5,967 bases of DNA from Thermoflexus sp. (GCA_017743605.1 JAGHYO010000144.1:1-5967); one strand, 5' to 3'. Counted from the stretch's first letter, positions 1 to 5,967 are shown. Program-made: numbers and translations. Notes: a model not told the origin generated them from the letters alone.

Positions 1-38
1 GCGAGTAGGGGGGCCGGCTGAGGATGGAGGATTTGCGT

Positions 39-44
39 TACAAT
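39..44 (+). promoter_or_regulatory. Possible -10 element of the gyrB promoter
   Basis: TACAAT matches the TATAAT consensus at five of six positions and lies about 70 nt before the gyrB start. No convincing -35 box is seen 16-18 nt upstream, where the sequence is G-rich, and no extended -10 TG is present. Transcription would start near position 51. This is a motif-only call. Confidence 0.35.
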
Positions 45-63
45 TAGGAAGGGTTTTTCACGT

Positions 64-87
64 CCGCCCCGCATCCGATAGGGGCGG
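64..87 (+). promoter_or_regulatory. Hairpin in the gyrB 5' leader
   Basis: CCGCCCC (64-70) pairs perfectly with GGGGCGG (81-87) around a 10-nt loop. Outer bases ACG/CGT could extend the stem across a small internal loop. It sits between the presumed transcription start and the Shine-Dalgarno site, so it would be part of the untranslated leader. There is no T-tract after it, so it is not an ordinary terminator. It may stabilise the mRNA or be regulatory; nothing in the sequence decides this. Confidence 0.4.
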
Positions 88-114
88 GATCGTCCAAAGG
101 AGCAAGGAGGCGCT

Positions 115-2133
115 ATGGCGAACGAACCGCGCAGGCTCCACCGATCCGCTGCGGACGGCGCTTCTGCAGCTGTCTCAACCTATGACGCCAGCCAAATCCA
201 GGTCCTGGAGGGCCTGGAGGCGGTCCGCCGGCGTCCCGGGATGTACATTGGCTCGACGGACATCCGGGGCCTGCATCACCTGGTCTACGAGGTGGTGGAC
301 AACGCCGTCGACGAGGCTCTGGCGGGGGTGTGCACCCACATCCTGGTGGAGATCCTAGAGGACGGCAGCGTTCGGGTGACCGACAACGGCCGGGGGATCC
401 CAGTGGATGTGCATCCACAAACCGGGCGGCCGGCCCTGGAGGTGGTGATGACCACCCTACATGCCGGCGGCAAGTTCGGGAGCGGCAGCTACAAGGTCGC
501 CACCGGCCTGCACGGCGTCGGCGTCAGCGCCGTCAACGCCCTCTCCGAATGGCTCGAGGCCATCGTCCAGCGGGACGGCTACCGCTACCGGCAGCGTTAC
601 GAGCGAGGCCGGCCGGCCACGCCGGTGGAGCGGGTCGGGAAGGCGGATCCGCAGCGCTGGTATGCCCATCCGCGCTTCCCTCCGGCCCCGCAGGGGACCA
701 TCGTCTGCTTCAAGCCGGATCCTGAGGTCTTCCGGGGCGGGATCGACTACAAGTTTGAGACCCTGGCCCAGCGCTTCCGGGAGATGGCCTTCCTCACCCG
801 GGGTCTCACCATCACCCTGGTGGATCAGCGAGAGGACCGGGAGATCACTTTCTACTTCGAGGGGGGCATCCAGTCCTTCGTCCGCTACATGAACCGCAAC
901 CGCCAGCCCCTTCACCCCATCTGGTATGTGGAGAAGAGCGTAGGGGACATCCTGGTGGAGGCCGCCCTGCAATATACGGATGCCTACAACGAGACGGTGC
1001 TGGCCTTCGCCAACAACGTGAACACAGTGGATGGAGGAACCCATCTGACGGGCTTCCGCGCCGCCCTCACCCGCACCCTGAACGATTACGCCCGCAAGAC
1101 CGGCCTGCTCAAGGAGAGCGATCCCAACTTCACCGGGGAGGACGTGCGGGAAGGCCTCACCGCGGTCATCAGCGTGAAGCTCCCGGAGCCCCAGTTCGAG
1201 AGCCAGACCAAGAGCAAGCTGGGCAACGCCGAGGTGAAGGGCGCGGTGGAGTCCGTGGTCGGCGAGGCCCTGACCCGCTGGCTGGAGGAGAACCCCCGGG
1301 AGGCAAAGGCCATCATCCAGAAGTGCCTCACCTCCGCCCGCGCCCGGGAGGCCGCCCGCCAGGCCCGCGAGCTGGTCATCCGCAAGAGCGCCCTGGAATC
1401 CCTCACCCTGCCCGGCAAGCTGGCCGATTGCTCGGAGCGGGACCCGGCGAAGGCGGAGCTGTTCATCGTGGAGGGCGATTCGGCCGGCGGCTCGGCCAAG
1501 CAGGCCCGCGACCGCCATTTCCAGGCCATCCTCCCCCTGCGGGGGAAGATCCTGAACACCGAGCGCGCCCGCCTGGACAAGATGCTGGCCAACGAGGAGA
1601 TCAAGGCCCTGATCTCCGCCATCGGCACCGGCATCGGGGATCAGTTCGACCTCTCCCGCCTCCGCTACGGGAAGATCATCATCCTGGCCGACGCGGATGT
1701 GGACGGAAACCACATCCGCACGCTGTTGCTCACTTTCTTCTTCCGACACATGACCCCCCTCATCGAGAGCGGCCACGTGTACATCGCCCAGCCGCCCCTT
1801 TACCGCATTGAGGTGAAGAAGACCAAAGAGGTCCTCTACGCCTACTCCGACGCCGAGCGGGACGAGATCTTCGCCAAACTGCGCAAGCGAGGCATCGACC
1901 CCTCCGACGAGCGCCAGGTGGTCACCCAGCGCTACAAGGGCCTCGGCGAGATGAACCCGGAGCAGCTGTGGGAGACCACCCTGGACCCGGCGCGGCGGAT
2001 CCTGCTCCAGGTGACCATCGAGGACGCGGCGGAAGCAGATCGCGTGTTCGATATGCTGATGGGCGCCGCGGTGGAGCCCCGCCGCCGCTTCATCCAGGCC
2101 CACGCCAAAGAGGTGCGCAACCTCGACGTGTAA
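115..2133 (+). CDS. gyrB: DNA gyrase subunit B
   Basis: This is the ATPase subunit of the type IIA topoisomerase that, with GyrA, introduces negative supercoils; it acts in the cytoplasm on the chromosome. The 672 residues fit the usual 630-680 aa GyrB without the enterobacterial insertion. The N-terminal GHKL ATPase shows the Bergerat motifs: ExxDNxxDE at 59-67, DNGRG at 90-94, HAGGKF at 115-120 and GLHGVG at 130-135. The transducer domain carries the QTK loop (364-366) that contacts ATP. The TOPRIM domain follows, with EGDSAGG at 453-459 and the metal-binding DADVD at 526-530. The C-terminal tail has QRYKGLGEMN at 605-614. The start is supported by AAGGAGG at 104-110, only 4 nt before the ATG. 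GyrB rather than ParE is favoured by overall motif wording, but gyrA is not in the window to confirm it. The gene is complete and ends at its own terminator. Confidence 0.96.
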   Translation: MANEPRRLHRSAADGASAAVSTYDASQIQVLEGLEAVRRRPGMYIGSTDIRGLHHLVYEVVDNAVDEALAGVCTHILVEILEDGSVRVTDNGRGIPVDVHPQTGRPALEVVMTTLHAGGKFGSGSYKVATGLHGVGVSAVNALSEWLEAIVQRDGYRYRQRYERGRPATPVERVGKADPQRWYAHPRFPPAPQGTIVCFKPDPEVFRGGIDYKFETLAQRFREMAFLTRGLTITLVDQREDREITFYFEGGIQSFVRYMNRNRQPLHPIWYVEKSVGDILVEAALQYTDAYNETVLAFANNVNTVDGGTHLTGFRAALTRTLNDYARKTGLLKESDPNFTGEDVREGLTAVISVKLPEPQFESQTKSKLGNAEVKGAVESVVGEALTRWLEENPREAKAIIQKCLTSARAREAARQARELVIRKSALESLTLPGKLADCSERDPAKAELFIVEGDSAGGSAKQARDRHFQAILPLRGKILNTERARLDKMLANEEIKALISAIGTGIGDQFDLSRLRYGKIIILADADVDGNHIRTLLLTFFFRHMTPLIESGHVYIAQPPLYRIEVKKTKEVLYAYSDAERDEIFAKLRKRGIDPSDERQVVTQRYKGLGEMNPEQLWETTLDPARRILLQVTIEDAAEADRVFDMLMGAAVEPRRRFIQAHAKEVRNLDV

Positions 2134-2161
2134 GGCGCATCCCAAAGAGCCAGATCCATAC

Positions 2162-2196
2162 GCTGGGCGGACGCTTCGGGCGTCCGCCCAGCTTTT
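2162..2196 (+). terminator. Intrinsic terminator after gyrB
   Basis: A perfect 12-bp GC-rich stem (2162-2173 with 2181-2192) encloses CTTCGGG, where an extra C-G pair can close a stable TTCG tetraloop. It is followed by TTTT. It lies 28 nt after the gyrB stop, in the 102-bp gap between converging genes. Read on the minus strand the hairpin has no T-tract, so it suits gyrB; any role for the opposing gene would be weaker. Confidence 0.9.
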
Positions 2197-2235
2197 ATGG
2201 GGAAAACCGAACCGGCCGGGGAGTGCCCTTATGAT

Positions 2236-4185
2236 TCACGGGCCGGTGGGAAGCGCAGAGCGCCCGGCCTCCTCCACCGGAACAGCGACCGCCTCGCCGC
2301 CTCCCCGAAGCGGGAGGCGCGCGCCGTCCTCCCACCGGTAAAGGCCCACCCAGACCCTTAACGGCCCCTGAAGGAGCGTCTCCGGGAGCGGGATGACCCG
2401 AACCTCCCGGATGCGGTCGCCGGGTCGCCAGACCCCTGTGTTGTAGGCGCCCTCCGCGATCCCGCCATCGTGCTGGGCCTGCGGCGGGATGGCCGGAGGC
2501 CAGCGCGGCGCCTCCATTTCCCGGTAGACGTGGACGAAGACGCTGTAGTCTCGGGAGGGCTGCCCTATCGCCTCCCAGTCTAGCGTCACGGTGAGGACCC
2601 GACCCGCCCGCACCGCCATCCCTCCCTGCAACGCGATCCCGTCCTTGAAGACCGCGCGCAGATTCGAGCGCATCCGATCCGGCGGCTCCGCCCGCATCAC
2701 CCGGTAGCGGGGGACGTTCTCCCCCGGCCAGGGGGATGGTGCCCACACCGAAAGCAGCGCGCCCGGGGGCAGCCACCGCCGCAGGAGCGGGACCTCCTCG
2801 TATTGCCAGCCGATGACCATCGCCGGAGCTGGGGGTGGATCGGGGGGGTCCTCCTCCAGCCGCCGGATCCGCACGCCGGATTCCCCCCAGAGGAGGTAGC
2901 GCATCTCCGCCCGCCCGGCCCATAGGCGCTCGGAGAGCACCACGATGCCGGAGGGCTCCGCGTGCCGGAAAGCCCGGATCTCCCGGGCCACCTCCCATGA
3001 ATCCAGGGAAAAGGCCCCGCGCACCCGGGCCTGGGCCCACCACCCCGGATGGAAATAAGCGACGGCGTGCCAGGGGAAGCTGAGGCCGAGCCCGCCCCCG
3101 AGGAGGAGGGCCGCCGCCCAGGGCGCGCGGGCCCGGCGGGCCGCCGCCCCGGCGAGGGTCCACAGGCCGAGGGCAGCCCAGAGGACCACCACTGGCAGCG
3201 CCCCGCTGGCCCGCAGGTAATGGGGGGCTTCCGTAGCCAGGAACGTGGGCAGCAGCATGGCTACTCCCCAAAGGGCCGTGAAGGGCGCCCGGCGGAAGGC
3301 CTGGATCCCGCCGACCAGAAAAGCGAAGGCCAGGAGGGGATCGAAGACCGGGCGGCGCTCGGTGTTGTGGCGTGGATACGAGTCGCCTTGCCAGAAAAAC
3401 ATGCCGCCCACCTGCAGGGCCTGTTCCCTCGCCACCACCAGCCAGGGGCGCTCGCCGTTGAAGGCGGCCGTTTGCTCTCCGCGGAGGGTAAACTCCGCCG
3501 GGTGCGTGAGGAAATAGCCGATCAGGGGCGAGGCGGTTAGCAGCGCGCATCCCAGAAAGGCCCCGATGGCCCGGGCCCGGAAGCGGGCCGGCGCCCGCCA
3601 GCGCCCGAGGAGCAGACCCAGGGCAATGGGGACGACCGTCACGCGGGCGGCGAGGTAAGTGTAGAACCCCAGCCCCCAGATCCATCCGGCCACAGCCCAA
3701 TCCCGCTCCCGGCCGCTGCGGGCGGCCCGGATGAAGGCCCAGACCGTGAGGGCAGCGGCCAGGGGGAACAGCCCAGCCCGGAACCCCACCCGGCTGAGGT
3801 TCAGCGGCCAGAGCAGGAAGGCCATCAGCGCCCCGCTCAGCGCGCCTACCTCCCAGCGCCGGGAGACCGTCCCGGCCATCCGGAAGACCGCGGCCACTGT
3901 GAGCAGGCCGATCATGCTGGCGATGAGCCGCAGCGCGTATGGGGTGGGTCCCAGGATGGCGATGGCGCCGGTTACCAAATAGATGAACAGGGGCTCGCGG
4001 CCGTTGTTCTCCGGGAAGAAGATCTGCGCCTCCCCCTGCAACACCCGCAGGGCGTCCAGTCCGTAATACGCCTCGTCATACCAAAGTCCGTAGGGGATAT
4101 GGGGTAGGTCCAGCCAGCGGAGCAGAGCAGCCAGCAGGAGCAAGGCGACCGCTGCCGGCCATCGCATCCGGGTTCGTCGGGGCAT
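2236..4185 (-). CDS. Membrane glycosyltransferase, GT39/PMT-like (GT-C fold)
   Basis: This is a 649-residue integral membrane protein that probably moves a sugar from a polyprenyl-phosphate donor to an envelope acceptor on the outer face of the membrane; donor and acceptor are unknown. After the first membrane segment (about 11-25) comes WYDEAYYG with D37-E38, the acidic pair expected in the first external loop of GT-C enzymes of the PMT/ArnT type. NNGREPLF (60-67) then resembles the NG...PL element of the same families. About ten further hydrophobic segments run to about residue 370. The C-terminal part (about 400-649) is soluble and contains a beta-rich module with DYSVFVHVY (546-554), AQHDGG (570-575), YNTGVWRPGD (581-590) and VGLY (613-616). 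I recall this layout from Chloroflexota GT39 proteins. The start has GGAG (4197-4194) 8 nt upstream; Met7 is an alternative. It lies 115 bp downstream of the SAM synthetase gene on the same strand and converges on gyrB. Its exact substrate cannot be assigned. Confidence 0.8.
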   Translation of the reverse strand: MPRRTRMRWPAAVALLLLAALLRWLDLPHIPYGLWYDEAYYGLDALRVLQGEAQIFFPENNGREPLFIYLVTGAIAILGPTPYALRLIASMIGLLTVAAVFRMAGTVSRRWEVGALSGALMAFLLWPLNLSRVGFRAGLFPLAAALTVWAFIRAARSGRERDWAVAGWIWGLGFYTYLAARVTVVPIALGLLLGRWRAPARFRARAIGAFLGCALLTASPLIGYFLTHPAEFTLRGEQTAAFNGERPWLVVAREQALQVGGMFFWQGDSYPRHNTERRPVFDPLLAFAFLVGGIQAFRRAPFTALWGVAMLLPTFLATEAPHYLRASGALPVVVLWAALGLWTLAGAAARRARAPWAAALLLGGGLGLSFPWHAVAYFHPGWWAQARVRGAFSLDSWEVAREIRAFRHAEPSGIVVLSERLWAGRAEMRYLLWGESGVRIRRLEEDPPDPPPAPAMVIGWQYEEVPLLRRWLPPGALLSVWAPSPWPGENVPRYRVMRAEPPDRMRSNLRAVFKDGIALQGGMAVRAGRVLTVTLDWEAIGQPSRDYSVFVHVYREMEAPRWPPAIPPQAQHDGGIAEGAYNTGVWRPGDRIREVRVIPLPETLLQGPLRVWVGLYRWEDGARLPLRGGGEAVAVPVEEAGRSALPTGP

Positions 4186-4233
4186 TTTCCGGGCTCCACA
4201 CCGCAGAAAGATGGGGCCAGAGGATCCCTACCA

Positions 4234-4270
4234 AGGGCTGAGCAGGGCATCCGAGCGCCTGCTCAGCCCT
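4234..4270 (-). terminator. Strong hairpin between the SAM synthetase and glycosyltransferase genes
   Basis: A perfect 13-bp inverted repeat (4234-4246 with 4258-4270, AGGGCTGAGCAGG and its complement) encloses an 11-nt loop. It begins 30 nt after the SAM synthetase stop and ends 48 nt before the glycosyltransferase start. On the minus strand it is followed only by TTGG, not a T-tract, so it is not a textbook Rho-independent terminator. It may cause partial termination, stabilise the 3' end of the upstream mRNA, or both. Confidence 0.55.
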
Positions 4271-4300
4271 CGAAGGTGTCTCGGCTCCGGGTGGGGGCGC

Positions 4301-5491
4301 TCAGAACAGGGAGACCTCGCCGGCGATGATCTTGCGGCGCATCTGGTGGATGCGGGAGAGGTGCTCATCCACGACCGCCCGCACGGCCTCTTGGATCCCC
4401 GGGACGAGCCGACCGGAGCGGACCCGGACGGCAGCGTTGGCGATCAGCGGCTGATCCAGCGGCTTCCCGATCTGGGAGAGAAGATGTACGGTGGCCTCCC
4501 GGATCTCCGGAAGGCGGGCGACGATGTCTCGGGCGATCTCCAGGGCCAGCACGTTGTAGACCTTCCCGACGTGGGAGATGGGGTTCTTGCCGGCGGCGGC
4601 CTCCAGGCTGGAGGAGCGGAAGGGGGTGATCAGGCCGGTGATGCGGTTCCCCCGGCCGACCGCCCCATCATCCCCCATCTCGGCGCTGGTCCCGGTCAGG
4701 GTCAGGTAGAAATCCCCCCGCTCGGCGTGATCGGCGGTGTTGACATCGACCCGGACCGTTCGCCCCTCCAGGGCGGGGAGGCTGGAGACGAAGCGCTGCA
4801 GCGCCTCCTGCACCCCCCGCTTGGCTTCTTCATACTCCGCTGCATCATGCACCCGGGTGGCGATAAAGGGGACGGCCACGGTCAGGATGACCTGGTTCCC
4901 CTGGCGCAGCCCCATGACCTTGACGTCCTCGCCGATGGGGAACGCGTTGATCAGCTCGTGGTTGAGATACTGGGCGGCCCCGTAGACCGCCTCCTCCAGG
5001 CCGCTGCGGGGCCAGTGGGCGACGCCGAAGCTGGTGTCGTTGGCGGTCACCTGGTGGACGATGTCGATCAGCTCGCTGGCGCCGCGCCCGGCGAAGCAGT
5101 CGATGATCACATGCTTCACCGGGTCCAGGTAGCGCATGGTCTCCCGCAGGTAGGCCCGGGCGGCCTCGATGGCGATGGTCTCCATGGGGATCGCCTGGCC
5201 GTTGTAGTGAGGGGTGCCCCGGCCGGCGATCTGAATGCGGATGGGTTTCAGCAGCTCCCCGCCGCCGAAGCGCACCGAGACCTCGCCGGCGACCAGCTGG
5301 ACCTTATCGAAGTTGTGATGCAGCGCGCCGCCCAGGCGCTCCTCGCACCAGCGGGTGTATTCCCGGCTGATGCGTTCGGCGATGCCATCGCACAGGCTGT
5401 CCGGGTGCCCGATCCCCTTCCGCTCCACGATCTCCACCGGAAGGTCTTCGATGTAAGGGCCGCTGGCCTCGGAAACCACAATGTTCCGCAT
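4301..5491 (-). CDS. mat: Methionine adenosyltransferase (SAM synthetase), archaeal-type family
   Basis: The enzyme makes S-adenosylmethionine from methionine and ATP, releasing phosphate and diphosphate, in the cytoplasm. The 396 residues match the roughly 400-aa archaeal family (AdoMet_Synthase, COG1812), not the classical bacterial MetK. Seen here are ERKGIGHPDSLCDGIAE (23-39, with the presumed active-site H29 and D31/D35), HNFDKVQLVAGE (59-70, with K63), GTSAEMGDDGAVGRGNR (267-283), TPFR (289-292) and AAAGKNPISHVGKVYN (298-313). The classical HPDK and GAGDQG motifs are absent. The start is fixed by AGGAGG (5503-5498), 6 nt before the ATG. The gene appears intact. Upstream lies a SAM-I riboswitch with a terminator, so feedback repression by its product is expected. 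This context independently supports the enzyme call. The symbol metK is often also used for this function. Confidence 0.95.
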   Translation of the reverse strand: MRNIVVSEASGPYIEDLPVEIVERKGIGHPDSLCDGIAERISREYTRWCEERLGGALHHNFDKVQLVAGEVSVRFGGGELLKPIRIQIAGRGTPHYNGQAIPMETIAIEAARAYLRETMRYLDPVKHVIIDCFAGRGASELIDIVHQVTANDTSFGVAHWPRSGLEEAVYGAAQYLNHELINAFPIGEDVKVMGLRQGNQVILTVAVPFIATRVHDAAEYEEAKRGVQEALQRFVSSLPALEGRTVRVDVNTADHAERGDFYLTLTGTSAEMGDDGAVGRGNRITGLITPFRSSSLEAAAGKNPISHVGKVYNVLALEIARDIVARLPEIREATVHLLSQIGKPLDQPLIANAAVRVRSGRLVPGIQEAVRAVVDEHLSRIHQMRRKIIAGEVSLF

Positions 5492-5624
5492 CCGGGTCCT
5501 CCTTTATAGATGTGTTCATGATGCTTGAATCCCACCGAGGAGGGAGGCTCGTGCGCATCCCTCCGCCCGATTTGCTGCTCTCCGCACCGCGCGGCCCCCG
5601 CTTCGCCCGGCGGGACGTAGACAC
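5492..5624 (-). promoter_or_regulatory. Distal leader of the SAM synthetase mRNA with Shine-Dalgarno site
   Basis: This 133-nt untranslated stretch lies between the terminators and the start codon. It ends in AGGAGG (5503-5498), ideally spaced from the ATG. A 7-bp hairpin, GGAGGGA (5564-5558) with TCCCTCC (5545-5539), encloses a 12-nt loop. CCTCCT (5543-5538) on its 3' side is perfectly complementary to the Shine-Dalgarno site. I see no convincing small gene here. Confidence 0.5.
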
Positions 5625-5651
5625 AAAAACACCCCGCCAGGAGGAGGGGCG
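5625..5651 (-). terminator. Second, weaker terminator-like hairpin in the leader
   Basis: CGCCCC (5651-5646) pairs with GGGGTG (5635-5630), with one G-U pair, around a 10-nt loop, and is followed immediately by TTTTT (5629-5625) then GTGT. It starts 4 nt after the T-tract of the riboswitch terminator. The short stem and large loop make it weaker than the first; it may act as a back-up. Confidence 0.45.
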
Positions 5652-5655
5652 AGGC

Positions 5656-5686
5656 AAAACAAAAGCCTCTTCTGGGAAGAAGAGGC
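5656..5686 (-). terminator. Rho-independent terminator of the SAM riboswitch
   Basis: A perfect 9-bp stem, GCCTCTTCT (5686-5678) with AGAAGAGGC (5673-5665), closes a TCCC tetraloop and is followed by TTTTGTTTT (5664-5656). It lies 14 nt after the aptamer on the strand of the SAM synthetase gene. This is the expected expression platform of an S-box switch acting at transcription. Its 5' arm can instead pair with the 3' strand of aptamer helix P1, which gives the antiterminated state. Confidence 0.92.
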
Positions 5687-5700
5687 ACATCGCCGCTGCG

Positions 5701-5860
5701 GGCTACCTCATCTCCCAGACCGAACCGTCTGCCGGATTTGGCACCATCCCCGGGAGCGCTCCACTGGGGGGCGGCGTGCTCCCCGATCGGCCCTGATGCT
5801 CCGCGGGAGGTTGCCGAGGCTTCGTCGGGCCGGGTCCCTCCGCCTCTCTCGATGAGTGCC
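5701..5860 (-). promoter_or_regulatory. SAM-I (S-box) riboswitch aptamer
   Basis: This RNA binds S-adenosylmethionine and controls the synthetase gene downstream. In order one sees: P1 CTCATC (5856-5851) with GATGAG (5712-5707), extendable by GGC/GCC (5860-5858 with 5703-5701); the P2/kink-turn strands GAGGGA (5840-5835) and GACGAAGCC (5826-5818); CGGCAACC (5816-5809); and GGTGCCAAATCC (5745-5734), the conserved J3/4 region. P4 is a small hairpin, CAGAC (5731-5727) with GTCTG (5720-5716). P3 is TCCC plus GGAGC (5808-5798) with GCTCC plus GGGA (5757-5747), capped by an unusually long 40-nt tip. The P1-to-P1 span is about 150 nt, longer than the usual 100-120 because of P3. The kink-turn strand has C where I expect U in GAUGAAG; the rest fits the family closely. 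Confidence 0.95.
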
Positions 5861-5929
5861 ACGCTCTATTCGGTTGTCCCAGGATGAGGCATCGTCGCTT
5901 TCCGAGACGCCAGCATCCCTTTCGCGTTT

Positions 5930-5957
5930 ATCTTACCACAACCAAGGGAAATGTCAA
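5930..5957 (-). promoter_or_regulatory. Sigma-70-type promoter of the riboswitch and SAM synthetase transcript
   Basis: A perfect -35 TTGACA (5957-5952) is followed after 16 nt by TAAGAT (5935-5930), which matches the -10 consensus at four of six positions including the key first T, A and final AT. The area is locally A+T-rich compared with the rest of the window. Transcription would begin near 5923, giving a leader of about 430 nt and leaving about 65 nt before the aptamer. Confidence 0.7.
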
Positions 5958-5967
5958 CCGGATTCAA

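Noticed and set aside
457..2145. A 562-codon open frame antisense to gyrB
   Set aside because: It mirrors an unmistakable gyrB frame. High G+C with few stops opens long antisense frames, and the translation is low in complexity with no family motif.
2195..3700. A 501-codon minus-strand frame overlapping the glycosyltransferase gene
   Set aside because: It is the same DNA in another frame, very rich in Gly, Pro, Ala and Arg. The other frame has membrane segments and GT-C motifs.
4211..5509. A 432-codon open frame antisense to the SAM synthetase gene
   Set aside because: It lies opposite a fully motif-supported gene and its product looks like a G/D/A/L-rich shadow. No Shine-Dalgarno site or domain supports it.
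5512..5796. A 94-codon plus-strand frame in the leader region
   Set aside because: It is antisense to the riboswitch, has no recognisable domain and no good Shine-Dalgarno site.
5248..5862. A 204-codon minus-strand frame running through the riboswitch leader into the SAM synthetase gene
   Set aside because: It overlaps the structured aptamer and terminators and then shifts out of frame with the real gene. The RNA interpretation explains the sequence far better.
5860..5967. A possible divergent plus-strand promoter at the right edge
   Set aside because: Only weak AT-rich words are seen and no downstream gene is visible before the window ends.
1..5967. CRISPR arrays, tRNA or rRNA genes, insertion sequences, attachment sites
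   Set aside because: No regularly spaced repeats, tRNA cloverleaf, rRNA segments, transposase or terminal repeats were found; the window looks like ordinary chromosomal core.

Overview
The window is G+C-rich (about two thirds by eye) and fully bacterial in its signals: Shine-Dalgarno sites, a bacterial DNA gyrase gene, intrinsic terminators and a SAM-I riboswitch. The membrane glycosyltransferase carries a C-terminal beta domain of a style I associate with Chloroflexota (Anaerolineae or Thermoflexus-like lineages). The SAM synthetase belongs to the archaeal-type family. A thermophilic or deep-branching Chloroflexota bacterium is therefore my best guess, but it is an inference and not proven by any marker here.

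Layout: positions 1-114 hold a probable promoter, a leader hairpin and the ribosome binding site of gyrB. gyrB (115-2133, +) is complete and ends at a strong intrinsic terminator (2162-2196). Converging on it is a minus-strand gene (4185-2236) for a multi-pass GT39/PMT-type glycosyltransferase. Upstream of that, on the same strand, is a complete archaeal-type methionine adenosyltransferase gene (5491-4301). The two minus-strand genes are 115 bp apart, with a long hairpin between them. The remaining 476 bp (5492-5967) hold no gene. They form the regulatory leader of the SAM synthetase gene: a -35/-10 promoter, a full SAM-I (S-box) aptamer, its Rho-independent terminator, a second terminator-like hairpin, and about 130 nt of further leader ending in a good Shine-Dalgarno site.

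How it works together: SAM made by the synthetase should bind the nascent leader, stabilise helix P1 and allow the terminator to form, shutting off its own gene. Without SAM, the 3' strand of P1 can pair with the 5' arm of the terminator as an antiterminator; that complementarity can be read directly. The most notable point is the pairing of a bacterial riboswitch with an archaeal-family enzyme. gyrB and the glycosyltransferase have no evident functional link to this circuit, although the glycosyltransferase could receive read-through from the SAM synthetase transcript.
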